In this document: in pieces, positions 20,316 to 28,680 of the stretch
How the letters are laid out: each line of letters begins with the position of its first letter
Numbering within the stretch: the first letter of the stretch is position 1
Assembly: GCA_963726295.1 (NCBI GenBank)
Contig: CAVSBW010000002.1
Location: forward strand, 186,001 to 250,000
Direction: 5' to 3'
DNA length: 64,000 nt
Origin: DASSQJ01 sp963726295
GTDB taxonomy: Bacteria > Actinomycetota > Actinomycetes > Actinomycetales > Dermatophilaceae
Translations under genes and position numbers: made by a program
The notes under the pieces: generated by a model
What the model was told of the DNA's origin: nothing
Databases searched by the model: none
Seen by the model: only the letters and a program-made list of their open reading frames with translations

Positions 20316-21125
20316 TCATCCCTTGTTGAAGTTCGGGAGCAGTTCCTGATCCTGAATGTTCAGGTCCTTTTTGATCTTGAGTTCCGAGCCACGCAGGCCC
20401 GCGTACAGCGTGTAGTTGTTGATCCCGTGGATCAACCGGACGGCGTCGTCCTGGTCCACTTCCACGGTGACGAGGAACTGTGGCGTGGCGTTGGCGTTGG
20501 CGTTGGCATCCGCGTTGTCGCCGTTGTCCTGGGTCGGCTGCGGCGCGGCCGGGGTCAGCGACTGGGTGCCCATGGCGATGACCTTGACGTCACCCAGCAG
20601 CAGCGAGGTTGCCTTCACGTCGGCCTCGTTGAAGGCCTGGGCCTGGTCGCTCGTCCCGAGGTCCTTGAGCTGGTACGACAGGAAGATCGCGATGTGTGAG
20701 CCGGGCCGCACGAAGTCGCCCACACGAGCCGGGTCGGCCAGCTGCAGTGACACCGCGAGCTTTCCGGCGCCCACCTGGAGTGCCTTCTGCCCGACCGGAG
20801 TGTCTCCGAACCCGGCGGCCAGAACGTACTGGCCGGGGGCGATGTCGGTGAGGGCCACCAGCGCACCGTTGGTGTCGTCGACGGTCTCGAGCGCGCCGGC
20901 GGGCTTCGCCCGGGCCGCCACCTCGGTCTGCACCATCTGGCCCAGCCGGATGGCGTCCTTCATGGGCGTACCGGCCGTCACCGTCGCGGTGGTGACGTAG
21001 ACGGAGGTGGGGCTGGCCGCGGCGACCGCTCTCTGGTCAGCCCCCCTGGCGTAGAGGAGCACGAGCACCGCGCCGATCAGCGCGATGACGGCGGCGGCCG
21101 CGATGGCAAGGATTCGTCGTCCCAT
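20316..21125 (-). CDS. cpaB: Flp pilus assembly protein CpaB (RcpC)
   Basis: A 269-aa protein with an N-terminal membrane anchor (residues 5-25) and an SAF domain (about 40-110: VYVTTATVTAGTPMKDAIRLGQM, ALTDIAPGQYVLAAGF). The RcpC-like C-terminal domain follows. CpaB/RcpC supports pilus assembly outside the membrane. An odd feature is the short Asn-Ala repeat (NANANANAT, about residues 210-218), encoded by a TTGGCG micro-repeat near 20486-20507. It probably forms a flexible linker of variable length. GAAGGAC lies 9 nt before the ATG. It is followed directly by tadZ. Confidence 0.9.
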   Translation of the reverse strand: MGRRILAIAAAAVIALIGAVLVLLYARGADQRAVAAASPTSVYVTTATVTAGTPMKDAIRLGQMVQTEVAARAKPAGALETVDDTNGALVALTDIAPGQYVLAAGFGDTPVGQKALQVGAGKLAVSLQLADPARVGDFVRPGSHIAIFLSYQLKDLGTSDQAQAFNEADVKATSLLLGDVKVIAMGTQSLTPAAPQPTQDNGDNADANANANATPQFLVTVEVDQDDAVRLIHGINNYTLYAGLRGSELKIKKDLNIQDQELLPNFNKG

Positions 21126-21181
21126 GGTTCAAAAGTCCTTCGGTGGTGTCTGCAGGGAGAGAAGGAGTGGGTGAGCGGCCG

Positions 21182-22376
21182 TCAGCCGAGTGCTTCGAAG
21201 ACGACCGGGCCCTTGTAGCCTGGCGGGCTGTTCGGGTTGGCCTCACCCTCGCCGCCCTGGTAGTTCTCGACGAAGAAGCCCGCGATGCACTTGTTGTCCT
21301 GGGACTTCTGGTTGCACTGGCTCTGCATCGTCGAGTCGCCTTGCCAGGGGCCACCCGTGATCTTGTAGCCGGTGAGCTGGAACGCGATGAACTTGGTGAT
21401 GTAGTACCAGGTGTTCGTGCCGCCGGGGTTTCCGGGCACGCACGGGCTGTAGCTGTTGCTCGTGCTGTCGGCCACGCAGATGAACACGGGCAGCAGATAG
21501 ATTTTGCCGAGCTCGAGCTGCGCGACACACGAGTTCCCCGCGCCTACACCAGTGTCACCGTCGGCCCAGCCCGGGACAGCCGCTGTTGTGATGCAGTTCG
21601 TGTTGTTGACCCAGCCGAAGCCGCCGTCGTAGATAGATCACCTCCAGCGGGTGATGAATTGGGGTCACACGAAGTGCTGTTGCTCCCTTGGTGCTTGTAC
21701 TTGAGGGGAATCGCAACCTGGTGGGTGGTGCCGAAGCCTCCGCCTGTCGCGGTGTCTACGGCGTTGTCGTACTCGCACTGATGGATGGTGAGGGGGAAGA
21801 AGCTCGCCTGGGTCACCGGACCCCAGCCGTAGCGGGCACAGGCCCCTGGCTTGGTGTCCCTGCTGCTGAAGAACGAGTCGAGGACGCCGGGGGTTCCGTT
21901 GGTCGACGTCGTCGAGTAAACCTGTACGTAGGGGGACGTGCCGGACGCCCAGCTGGAGGGCAACGCCGGACACTGCACCCAGTCCGTGACTGCGGCGGTC
22001 GTCTCCGCGTTCGTGCACGGGAGGAGGTTGGTAGCGCCCGGGACCCTTCCGCACATTCCGGTTCCAGTGTGCGAGCTGTCCAGCGCCGAGACACTGTCGT
22101 TGGCGTTGCCGTTGTTGAGCGCCTTGAGGCTGTTCACCGTGGTGGTGTCGTGGTGCTGCACTTGGTCAGGTCCTTGGCGCAGATCTGGGCGAGCTTCTGC
22201 GATGAGGCGTCGGCGCCGTTCTGCAACTGGCGGCGTTCGAACATCATGTTGCCGACGTCGATGGCCAGGGCGGAGGCGCCGAGGAGAACCCCGCCCCCGA
22301 GCACGACGGCGACGATCATGGCCGCGCCTCCACGCTCGGAGCGTCGCCGCAGGGTCGACCAGTCTCTACTTCTCAT
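21182..22376 (-). pseudogene. tadG: TadG-like pilus protein, disrupted by two frameshifts
   Basis: Three consecutive frames together give one TadG-like protein. Frame one (22376 to about 22150) has the TadG N-terminus: RRSERGGAAMIVAVVLGGGVLLGASALAIDVGNMMFERRQLQNGADASSQ. Frame two (about 22150-21645) continues with a Cys- and Ser/Thr-rich extracellular region. Frame three (about 21640-21182) continues IYDGGFGWVNNTNCITTAAVPGW through QLELGKIYLLPVFICVADS to the stop. The frame changes occur near 22140-22160 (in an ACC repeat) and near 21640. Each could be repaired by one base. TadG-type proteins are exported and linked to the Tad machine. ATG 22376 shares a base with the tadE stop (TGATG). It may be a real mutation or a consensus error. 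Confidence 0.8.
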
Positions 22377-22795
22377 CACGGGCATCCGATCACTGACTTG
22401 CCAATGAGTGGCTGGGGGTTATTCAGGCCGGGCAGAACATTGAGGAAGAGCCAGTTGAACTGCGGGTAGGTCACGGTGACCACCATCGTGGTGCCCGCGG
22501 CACAGTTGTACGTGAAGTTGGCTGTGACGGTGGACTGAGCAGTCGGGTCCAGCCCGGCCGCTGCCTTCGCGCGGCTCTCGATCGCGGTCTTGGAGTTCGT
22601 CGCGGTCGTGGCGTCCTTGACGACCACAGTCGCGTAGCGCGTCCCCTCGCGAGCCGCGTTCGTGAGGATCGCCTGGTCCATGAACGCGCGGCCCAGGTCG
22701 ACGATGCCGAAGACGAAGAGCACGAGAACGGGCAACACCAGCGCGAACTCGACGGCAGCCGCACCGCGTTCGCGGTGGCGTCGTCGCAGTCTCAT
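22376..22795 (-). CDS. tadE: TadE-like minor pseudopilin
   Basis: A 139-aa protein with the TadE-like N-terminus RERGAAAVEFALVLPVLVLFVFGIVDLGRAF. A Gly followed by AAAVEFAL is the prepilin-peptidase cleavage site with Glu at +5. The hydrophobic helix is followed by a small extracellular domain with two Cys. TadE is a pseudopilin required for Flp pilus formation. ATG 22795 has GAAGGG 6 nt upstream; the open frame upstream to 22903 has no family similarity. Its stop overlaps the tadG start as TGATG. Confidence 0.92.
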   Translation of the reverse strand: MRLRRRHRERGAAAVEFALVLPVLVLFVFGIVDLGRAFMDQAILTNAAREGTRYATVVVKDATTATNSKTAIESRAKAAAGLDPTAQSTVTANFTYNCAAGTTMVVTVTYPQFNWLFLNVLPGLNNPQPLIGKSVIGCP

Positions 22796-22907
22796 GGGAA
22801 ACCCTTCTCGTGACACAGGCGTGTCGCCCTTCCTCTGCTGGAGGTGTGGCGTCGGCGTGAGCAAGTAAAACACTGCGGGACGGGAACCCCGTAGGCGTTC
22901 CACATGT

Positions 22908-22953
22908 GATAAGCGTCCAGACCGGCCAATGATAGGCGTCCAGACCGGCCAAA
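22908..22953. repeat. Two 23-bp direct repeats upstream of tadE
   Basis: GATARGCGTCCAGACCGGCC followed by AAT or AAA occurs twice in tandem (22908-22930 and 22931-22953), the copies differing at two positions. They lie in the 188-nt gap between the flp pilin stop and tadE, about 110 nt upstream of the tadE ATG. Tandem near-identical units in a promoter position suggest regulator-binding sites, though a fortuitous duplication is possible. Confidence 0.6.
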
Positions 22954-22983
22954 CACGCCAGCCTCAGAGCCTTCGAAGCGGGG

Positions 22984-23142
22984 CTAAATGCCGGCGTCCA
23001 TGAAGATCTCTGACACGGATGTACCGAGCACGATGACGGCGGCGATGATCACCAGGGCGATCAAGGAGGCCATGAGGGCGTACTCCACCGAGGTGGCGCC
23101 CTCGTCCTGACGAGTAAGCCGTCTGCGGATGGCGTCGATCAT
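22984..23142 (-). CDS. flp: Flp-type IVb pilin
   Basis: A 52-aa Flp pilin precursor: a short basic leader (MIDAIRRRLTRQDEG), the cleavage site before ATSVEYALMASLIALV with Glu and Tyr at +5/+6, then a hydrophobic helix and a tiny tail (SVSEIFMDAGI). These are the repeating subunits of the Tad pilus after processing by a prepilin peptidase, which is not encoded in this window. AGGGAAGAG is an adequate ribosome site. It is the downstream member of a tandem pilin pair. Confidence 0.95.
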   Translation of the reverse strand: MIDAIRRRLTRQDEGATSVEYALMASLIALVIIAAVIVLGTSVSEIFMDAGI

Positions 23143-23231
23143 GTCTCTTCCCTTGCGTCGCTGGATGAAAATTTCGAAGGCGTCGGCCGGGCCGAGCGAG
23201 GCCCGGGCCGACGCCCTCGAGGACTTGTTCG

Positions 23232-23399
23232 TCAGACGCTGGTGCCCACGTCGTTGAACAGGGTGCTCAGGTTGGTGCCGAGGAAGTACACGGCGACGAT
23301 GATGACGATCGCGATGAGGGCGACCATGAGGCCGTACTCGACGGCGGTCGCGCCCTTCTCGTCGCGGATCTGCTGGAGCTTGACGAGTGCCTTGGTCAT
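23232..23399 (-). CDS. flp: Flp-type IVb pilin, first gene of Tad operon
   Basis: A 55-aa Flp pilin precursor: leader MTKALVKLQQIRDEKG, then ATAVEYGLMVALIAIVIIVAVYFLG and a short C-terminus. The Gly/ATAVEY processing site and single hydrophobic helix are diagnostic. It is the promoter-proximal gene of the Tad cluster, with GAAAGGG 9 nt upstream of the ATG. It is about half identical by eye to the second pilin, so the pair arose by duplication. The helices differ enough that one may be a minor pilin. Confidence 0.95.
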   Translation of the reverse strand: MTKALVKLQQIRDEKGATAVEYGLMVALIAIVIIVAVYFLGTNLSTLFNDVGTSV

Positions 23400-23519
23400 G
23401 AGATGTTGCCCTTTCGTGGAGTGGCTTGGCGGTGCTGCAGGGATGACTCTGCCAACTGGGCGGGGGTTCCCACATCGCCCGATGGGGTTCCTGTCGCGCA
23501 ACGAACGGGTAGGACCCGG

Positions 23520-23537
23520 ATCGTCCGTTCGGACGAT
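23520..23537. promoter_or_regulatory. Short palindrome in divergent tad / membrane-protein gap
   Basis: ATCGTCCG-TT-CGGACGAT is an 8-bp inverted repeat with a 2-nt centre. It lies in the 209-nt divergent gap between the first flp pilin and the plus-strand membrane-protein gene at 23609. A dyad here is a candidate operator. One half-site (CGGACGAT) recurs at 26421-26428, at another divergent promoter. No regulator can be assigned from sequence. Confidence 0.45.
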
Positions 23538-23608
23538 GGCGGACAGGGCCGGCGCCACGCTCCAGCCGTGCAATGCTCCGGTGGGCCTACGCAGACCGAG
23601 ACGGGACG

Positions 23609-25015
23609 ATGACGACAGCCGAGGGAATAGGGAAGCAGCAGAATCGTTCTGCGACAACGGTTCTCTGGCTGCTCGCGCTGAGCTGGACAGCGGTCGTGGC
23701 ACTGCTGCTCCGCCTACGGCCCCAGACGGACGTTGACCTCTGGCTGCACCTGCGCATCGGATCCAGCCTCCGCGACGGGGTGCGGTTCCAGTCGGTTCCC
23801 GACCCGCTGGTCGTCCTCGCCGACCAGCCGTACGTGCCGACGCAGTGGCTCGCCGAGGTGGTCGGAAGCCTCGTCCACGACGTCGCGGGCGTCACGGGCA
23901 TCCACGTCCTGCGCTACGTCGCCCTGGTGGCTCTGGTGGCGCTGGTGCAGCTCACCGGCCGGGTGTGGACATCGCCGACCCGCGCGATGGCCGTCACGCT
24001 CGGTGTCGTCGTGGCGACGTCCATGGCCTGGGGCGAACGACCCCAGCTGCTCGGGCTGGCCTTCGGCGCCGCCACCGTGCTGCTGTGGAGCCGAACGGCG
24101 CGCGACGGTCGCCCGCGCTGGCTGCTCGTGCCGCTGACCTGGGTGTGGGCGTTGTGCCATGGCTCCTGGGCGCTGGGGCTGGCCACCGGTGCCCTGTACC
24201 TGCTGGTCACGGTGCTGGAGCACCGCCCCTATCGCCTCCCCCGGCTCGGGGTCCTCGGCGTCCTGGCGGCGAGCGCGGCGGTCGTCGGGCTCACCCCGCT
24301 CGGCCCCGGGCTCCTCCTCGAGCCCCTGAAGGTGGGCACCCTGGCGCGCGCCACCGTGAACGAGTGGCAGGCACCGTCGCCCACCAACCCGCTCTTCCTC
24401 CTCGTCGTGCTCCTCGGCGCCCTCGTGCTCGGACGGTCGGTCCGCCGGCTGCCGGAGCAGCTACCCGCGGCGCTCGTCGCGTTGGCGGGCGTGGGGCTGG
24501 CTGCAACGTCCGTTCGCACGGTGGCCTTCGGTGCGCTGCTCGTGGGCGCCGCGCTCAGCCGCTCCCTTGCCGTTTCCGCCGAGCGCGAGGGCAGCCGGTG
24601 GCCCGAGCTCGTTCCCGGCGTCGTCGCGGCCCTCCTGCTCGCGGCCCTGCCCGGGGTCGTGTACGGGGGACCGACGGACGGTCCACTGCCTGCAGCGGTG
24701 GATGCGGGCCTCGGCGCCCTGCCGGCCGGTACCCGGGTGGCGAGCGACGTCTCCGCGTGGAACTGGATGGTGTGGGCCCACCCCGACCTCGCCGCCATGC
24801 GCGACCTGCGGGCCGAGATCTACTCCCTCGAGGTGGCCGAGCCGTTCGAGGACTTCATGAGGGCCGCGCCGGGGTGGCAGGCCTACGCCAATGCCGAGGA
24901 CATCGGCGCGGTCGCGGTCCGTGACGACTCTCCGCTCGGTGAGGCGCTGGCCGGTGCGGCGACCTGGCGGGCGGAGGTCACCGCCGACGGGTGGACGCTG
25001 TGGCGGCGCGGCTGA
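23609..25015 (+). CDS. Polytopic membrane protein, GT-C-like, family copy 1
   Basis: A 468-aa protein with about ten hydrophobic helices and a C-terminal soluble domain (about residues 355-468). It belongs to an uncharacterised family that recurs in this window. The first loop carries QTDVDLWLHLRIG, resembling the DPDxWWHLRxG motif of copy 4, then TQWLAEV. The C-terminal domain has WAHPDLAAMRDLRAEIY. The fold resembles GT-C glycosyltransferases, which use acidic residues in the first extracytoplasmic loop and a lipid-linked sugar donor. That assignment is inference. It is divergent from the Tad operon and convergent with copy 2, the two stops being 4 nt apart. ATG 23609 was chosen over an in-frame start at 23573. 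Confidence 0.75.
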   Translation: MTTAEGIGKQQNRSATTVLWLLALSWTAVVALLLRLRPQTDVDLWLHLRIGSSLRDGVRFQSVPDPLVVLADQPYVPTQWLAEVVGSLVHDVAGVTGIHVLRYVALVALVALVQLTGRVWTSPTRAMAVTLGVVVATSMAWGERPQLLGLAFGAATVLLWSRTARDGRPRWLLVPLTWVWALCHGSWALGLATGALYLLVTVLEHRPYRLPRLGVLGVLAASAAVVGLTPLGPGLLLEPLKVGTLARATVNEWQAPSPTNPLFLLVVLLGALVLGRSVRRLPEQLPAALVALAGVGLAATSVRTVAFGALLVGAALSRSLAVSAEREGSRWPELVPGVVAALLLAALPGVVYGGPTDGPLPAAVDAGLGALPAGTRVASDVSAWNWMVWAHPDLAAMRDLRAEIYSLEVAEPFEDFMRAAPGWQAYANAEDIGAVAVRDDSPLGEALAGAATWRAEVTADGWTLWRRG

Positions 25016-25019
25016 CGGG

Positions 25020-26389
25020 TCAGCGGCGGACGAACACGGTGTAGCCCCCGGCCTGCGCCGCCGCGGTCCACTCCCCCGACCGCTCCACGTCCGCACCCAG
25101 CTCGTCGCTCGCGACCGCCACGACGTCGATGGACGGGTCGGCGGGCACAGTCCCGTCGTGGAGGAAGTCGAGGAGCTGGCCCTGCACGTCGCGGGGGAAC
25201 GCGTCGATCGGGTTCGACGCCCACACCGTCAGTCCACCGGCAGCGAGCGTCTCGGCCAGGGGCTCGTCGGCGAGGACCACACCGTCCCCGGCGAGGTCCG
25301 CGACCGTTGCCACCACGTCCTGGCCCCGGGGCTGGACCGCGGGCCCGCGAGCCAGCAGCACCCCCAAGCAGACGGCCGCACCGGTCAGGGCGAGGCCCGC
25401 CACCACGGGCCGCCACCAGGTGGGCCGCACAGAGTGACCGACTGTGCACCCCGGCGGCGGTCTCCCGCGGCGGCCGGTGCGAGGAAGAGCAGCAGCCAGA
25501 CCCCGTTGCGTGCGGCGAGCACCGTCCCCACGACGAGCCCGGCCACCACCGCCCACTCCCACCACGGCAGGCCCCGACGGAAGGCCATGGCCAACAGCAC
25601 AACCGCGGCGAGCAGCATCGCGACATCGAGCGGGTGGCCGAGACTCGGCGGTGCCCAGAGGTCGGTACCCCGCACGCGCGCCTCATTGCCCATGACCCCG
25701 AGGTAGTAGCGCGCGGTTCCCGTCCCGGCCGAGGTGGCGAAGAGGGCGGCGACCGAGGCCAGCCCGACCGCGACCCGTTGCCAGAGCGATCCCGCCCCGC
25801 GTGCGAGCACGAGGAACACGCCCAGCACGGCCATGCCCACGAGGACGCCACCGTGGAGGTTGCCCCAGAGGGCGACGAGGGGCACGACCCACCAGAGCAG
25901 CCGGCCGGGGCGGTCGTCGGTCCGGCGTAGCAGCGCCACCAGGAGCACGAAGGGCAGCAGGGAGAGACCCGGCAGCCGGGCCACGACCAGCGCGGACGAG
26001 GCGCCGATGACGACGAGGGACACGGCGACGGCGTTCCGCACGTCCCCGGCACCCATCCGGCGCGCCTCGACCACCAGGACGGCCAGGGTCGCGGCGGCGA
26101 CCAGGAGGTTGAGGGCGGCCAGGCCGACGGGCAGGGACGCCACCACCGAGAGCAGCAGCTGCGCGAGCACGAGCGGGTTCGGCCAGTCGACCTGCGGGGC
26201 GGCGGCGAAGGGGACGCCGTCAGGGACTGCACCCATGGCCCTGATGTCGTTGCCCATCGCCACGACCCACAGCAGGTCGGCGCCCAGGGTGGTGAGCGCA
26301 GCGACCATGACCGTCCACAGGACGACCGCGATCTCGGGCAGGGGCAGCATCCGCCGTTCGGCCACGGGTTCGGGTGTCGCCACGCGCAT
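25020..26389 (-). pseudogene. Polytopic membrane protein, GT-C-like, family copy 2 (frameshifted)
   Basis: The N-terminal part (26389 to about 25440) has about nine helices, with the first-loop motif degenerate as ADLLWVVAMGNDI. The C-terminal soluble domain (about 25440-25020: VVADLAGDGVVLADEPLAETLAAGG ... GGYTVFVRR) is in a different frame. A single indel near 25440 would join them into about 455 residues, the size of the sister copies. TGGAGAA lies just before ATG 26389. The gene is divergent from the next one (50-nt gap) and convergent with copy 1. Whether the frameshift is real or a consensus error cannot be told. Confidence 0.7.
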
Positions 26390-26425
26390 TTCTCCAAGGT
26401 GGCTCGGAGCCAGGGACGCTCGGAC

Positions 26426-26431
26426 GATAAT
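26426..26431 (+). promoter_or_regulatory. Candidate -10 box for the gene at 26440
   Basis: GATAAT ends 8 nt before the ATG at 26440 and there is no ribosome-binding site, so the transcript would be leaderless or nearly so. It overlaps a CGGACGAT half-site (26421-26428) also found in the dyad at 23520-23537. Confidence 0.4.
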
Positions 26432-26439
26432 CCAATCCC

Positions 26440-28680
26440 ATGACCGCCGGGTCCCTGATCGAGAAGCCCGTGGCGGCCCACACCACGCCTCCCCTACCGC
26501 GCCGACGCCGGCTGGTACGCACCGAAGCGCTCTGGGCCGCCGCCACTGCCGTGCTCGGCTTTCTGGTGGGCGCGTGGTCGCTGCGCCTGTGGGCGTGGAC
26601 CCCCGGCATGCCGTTCGGCCTGGTCGGGGACTCGACGCAGATCTCCATGCAGCTCAAGGACATCTACGACCACGGGTGGTACTGGCACAACACCGACATC
26701 GGGTTCCCCTTCGGCCAGAACGGGTCGTTCTTCCCCGAGCTCAACGCCATCCACGTCGCGATGATCAGTGCCCTCAACATGCTCTTCTCCTCGCCGTACA
26801 CCGCCGGCGTGCTGTTCTTCGTCGCGTCCTTCCCGCTCACCGGTGTCGCCGGATACCTGCTCGCGCGGAGCCAGGGGCTGAGCCGGATGGCCGGGCTGCT
26901 GCTCGGCGTCCTCTTCGCCAACGCCCCCGGCCACGCCGAGCGCTACGGCCATCTGTACCTGTCGGCGTACTGGGTCGTGGCCATCGCGATGTGGCTCGTG
27001 CTGGAGGTCGCGCGGGGCCGTTCGCTCCTCAGCCCGGAGCCGACGGCCGCGTGCGCTGGCGCGGCGCGCGGACGCTGGTCACGGTGGCCGCCGTCGTGAT
27101 CGTGGGGCTCAGCGGGGTCTACTACGTCGGGTTCACGCTCATCCTGCTCTTCGTGGTCACGGTGGTGCGCCGCGTCGGCGGCTCCCCGCGAGACCTGCTG
27201 CCAGGCGTTCTCGTCATGCTGTCGCTGGGCGTCATGGTGGCCATTCCCCTCGCCTTCGCCAAGCTGGGAACCGCTGGCACGCTCGTCACCGGCCGCGTCC
27301 CCGCGCAGCGCAGCTTCGTGGAGTCGGAGCTGTTCGCGGGCAAGCTCATGGACCTGCTGCTGCCCTGGCCCGGTCACCGCAACGACCTCGCGGCGTACGT
27401 CACCTGGGGGTACCGGGCCACCACCGACGCCACCGTCGAGACCTCCGCGCTCGGCATCGTCGGGGTCTGCGGCTTCGTCGCCCTCGCGGCGCTGACCCTC
27501 GTGGCCCTCCTGCGTGGCCGGGCGCTGGGCGGCGACCTCGGACGCTGGTCCGCCCTCACCTGGCTGTCCTTCGCGCTCTACACGGTGGGTGGGCTCGGCG
27601 CCTTCATCGCGTTCTTCTTCACCGGACAGGTCGCACGTGGTCGCGGATGGAGCCTACATCCTGCTCCTCGCCCTGCTTGGGTCGGATACTGGCTCACGCG
27701 CGTCCAGGCTCGACAAGGACCGATCATCGCGGGCTCACAGCAAGCTGGTCTGGTCGGTTCCTCGACCAGACCAACCCGGACGAGGCGCCGGACCACAAGG
27801 CGATCGCGGCCGAGATGGCTTCTCTCGACGCCTGCGTCCGCCCGCTCCGGGCGCAACAGCGCCCGGGTGCGGGAACTTCCAGATCCCCGTGACGCGAGTC
27901 CCGGAGAGCGCCGCGCCTTCACGATGAACGGGTACGACAGCTCAGCCCTACCTCGCGCTTCCGATATGAAGTTCAGCGCCGGCGAAATCATGCGCACCGC
28001 GACGGGATTGGCGGCGGCGGTGGAGACCGAGGACCTGGACGCCCTCGCCGCCCAGTTCCGTCTCGGTCGGGTTCTGCTGACTCGAGGTTGCGACCCGAGG
28101 GTTCGAGGACCCCGCGGGGGTCATCGCCCGCCTCACCGAGGCCTACGGTCCGCCCGTGGCCGACACCGGCAACGGGGAGTTCGTCGCGTTCGACATTCGG
28201 GGGGAAGGCGGGGCCGGACAAGGAGACGCGGCGCTCCAGACCAGGACCCTCCAGCCGGTGGTCGTCTCCCTCCGCGCCTATGACGTCGAGCGGCGCGGGG
28301 AGGCTGTCGGGCAGTACGTGGGGCCAGACGCAACGGTGTCAGTCGCAAACATGGGCGACTCGACGGTGCGGCTCGATGTGACCATGAGGGTGCACGGCAT
28401 CGACGGCGAGACCCGTGAGGCGACTGTGGAGGACCCCAACGGACGTGTTGTGGCCTCCGGGACGATCACCGGTGGCGAGGCCGTCGACCTGTCGTTCCCG
28501 GCCGACGCGGCCCGAGGTACGACTGCCTACGTGGTGAAGATCAGCGGCGACGGCGTCAAGGACGACGCCAACAGGACCGTGAGCGCCTTCGTGTCGGGAA
28601 TCAGTGCCTCGTCCTCAGCAGATGTGAGGGTGGCGTCGCTCCAGGCTCAGGCGATCACCGGATGGGTCCTCATCGGATGA
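26440..28680 (+). pseudogene. Large YfhO/GT-C-like membrane protein, multiply frameshifted
   Basis: Read across frames, this is one protein of roughly 745 residues. The N-terminal part (26440-27030) has GDSTQISMQLKDIYDHGWYW and FPFGQNGSFFPELNA in the first extracytoplasmic loop. A shift near 27040 leads to VYYVGFTLILLFVVTVVRR and GKLMDLLLPWPGHRND, then helices to about 27630. From 27630 to 28090 fragments continue in changing frames (PDHKAIAAEMASLDA, then FQIPVTRVPES, then MNGYDSS ... DMKFSAGEI). From about 28100 the frame is clean (EDPAGVIARLTEAYGPPVADTGNG) to the stop. Such proteins are usually annotated as membrane glycosyltransferases. At least four indels are needed. The stop overlaps the next ATG (ATGA), so it headed the downstream operon. 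Confidence 0.7.

Noticed and set aside
20486..20507. TTGGCG micro-repeat in cpaB
   Set aside because: It is a short in-frame Asn-Ala linker repeat. Length variation would be tolerated, so it is not evidence of phase switching or a CRISPR-like array. No CRISPR repeats were seen in the window.
14807..23399. Type IV secretion or conjugation system
   Set aside because: The ATPase, VWA-TadB, TadC, CpaB, TadZ, TadE/TadG and Flp pilins define a Tad pilus. No relaxase, coupling protein or VirB4-like gene is present.
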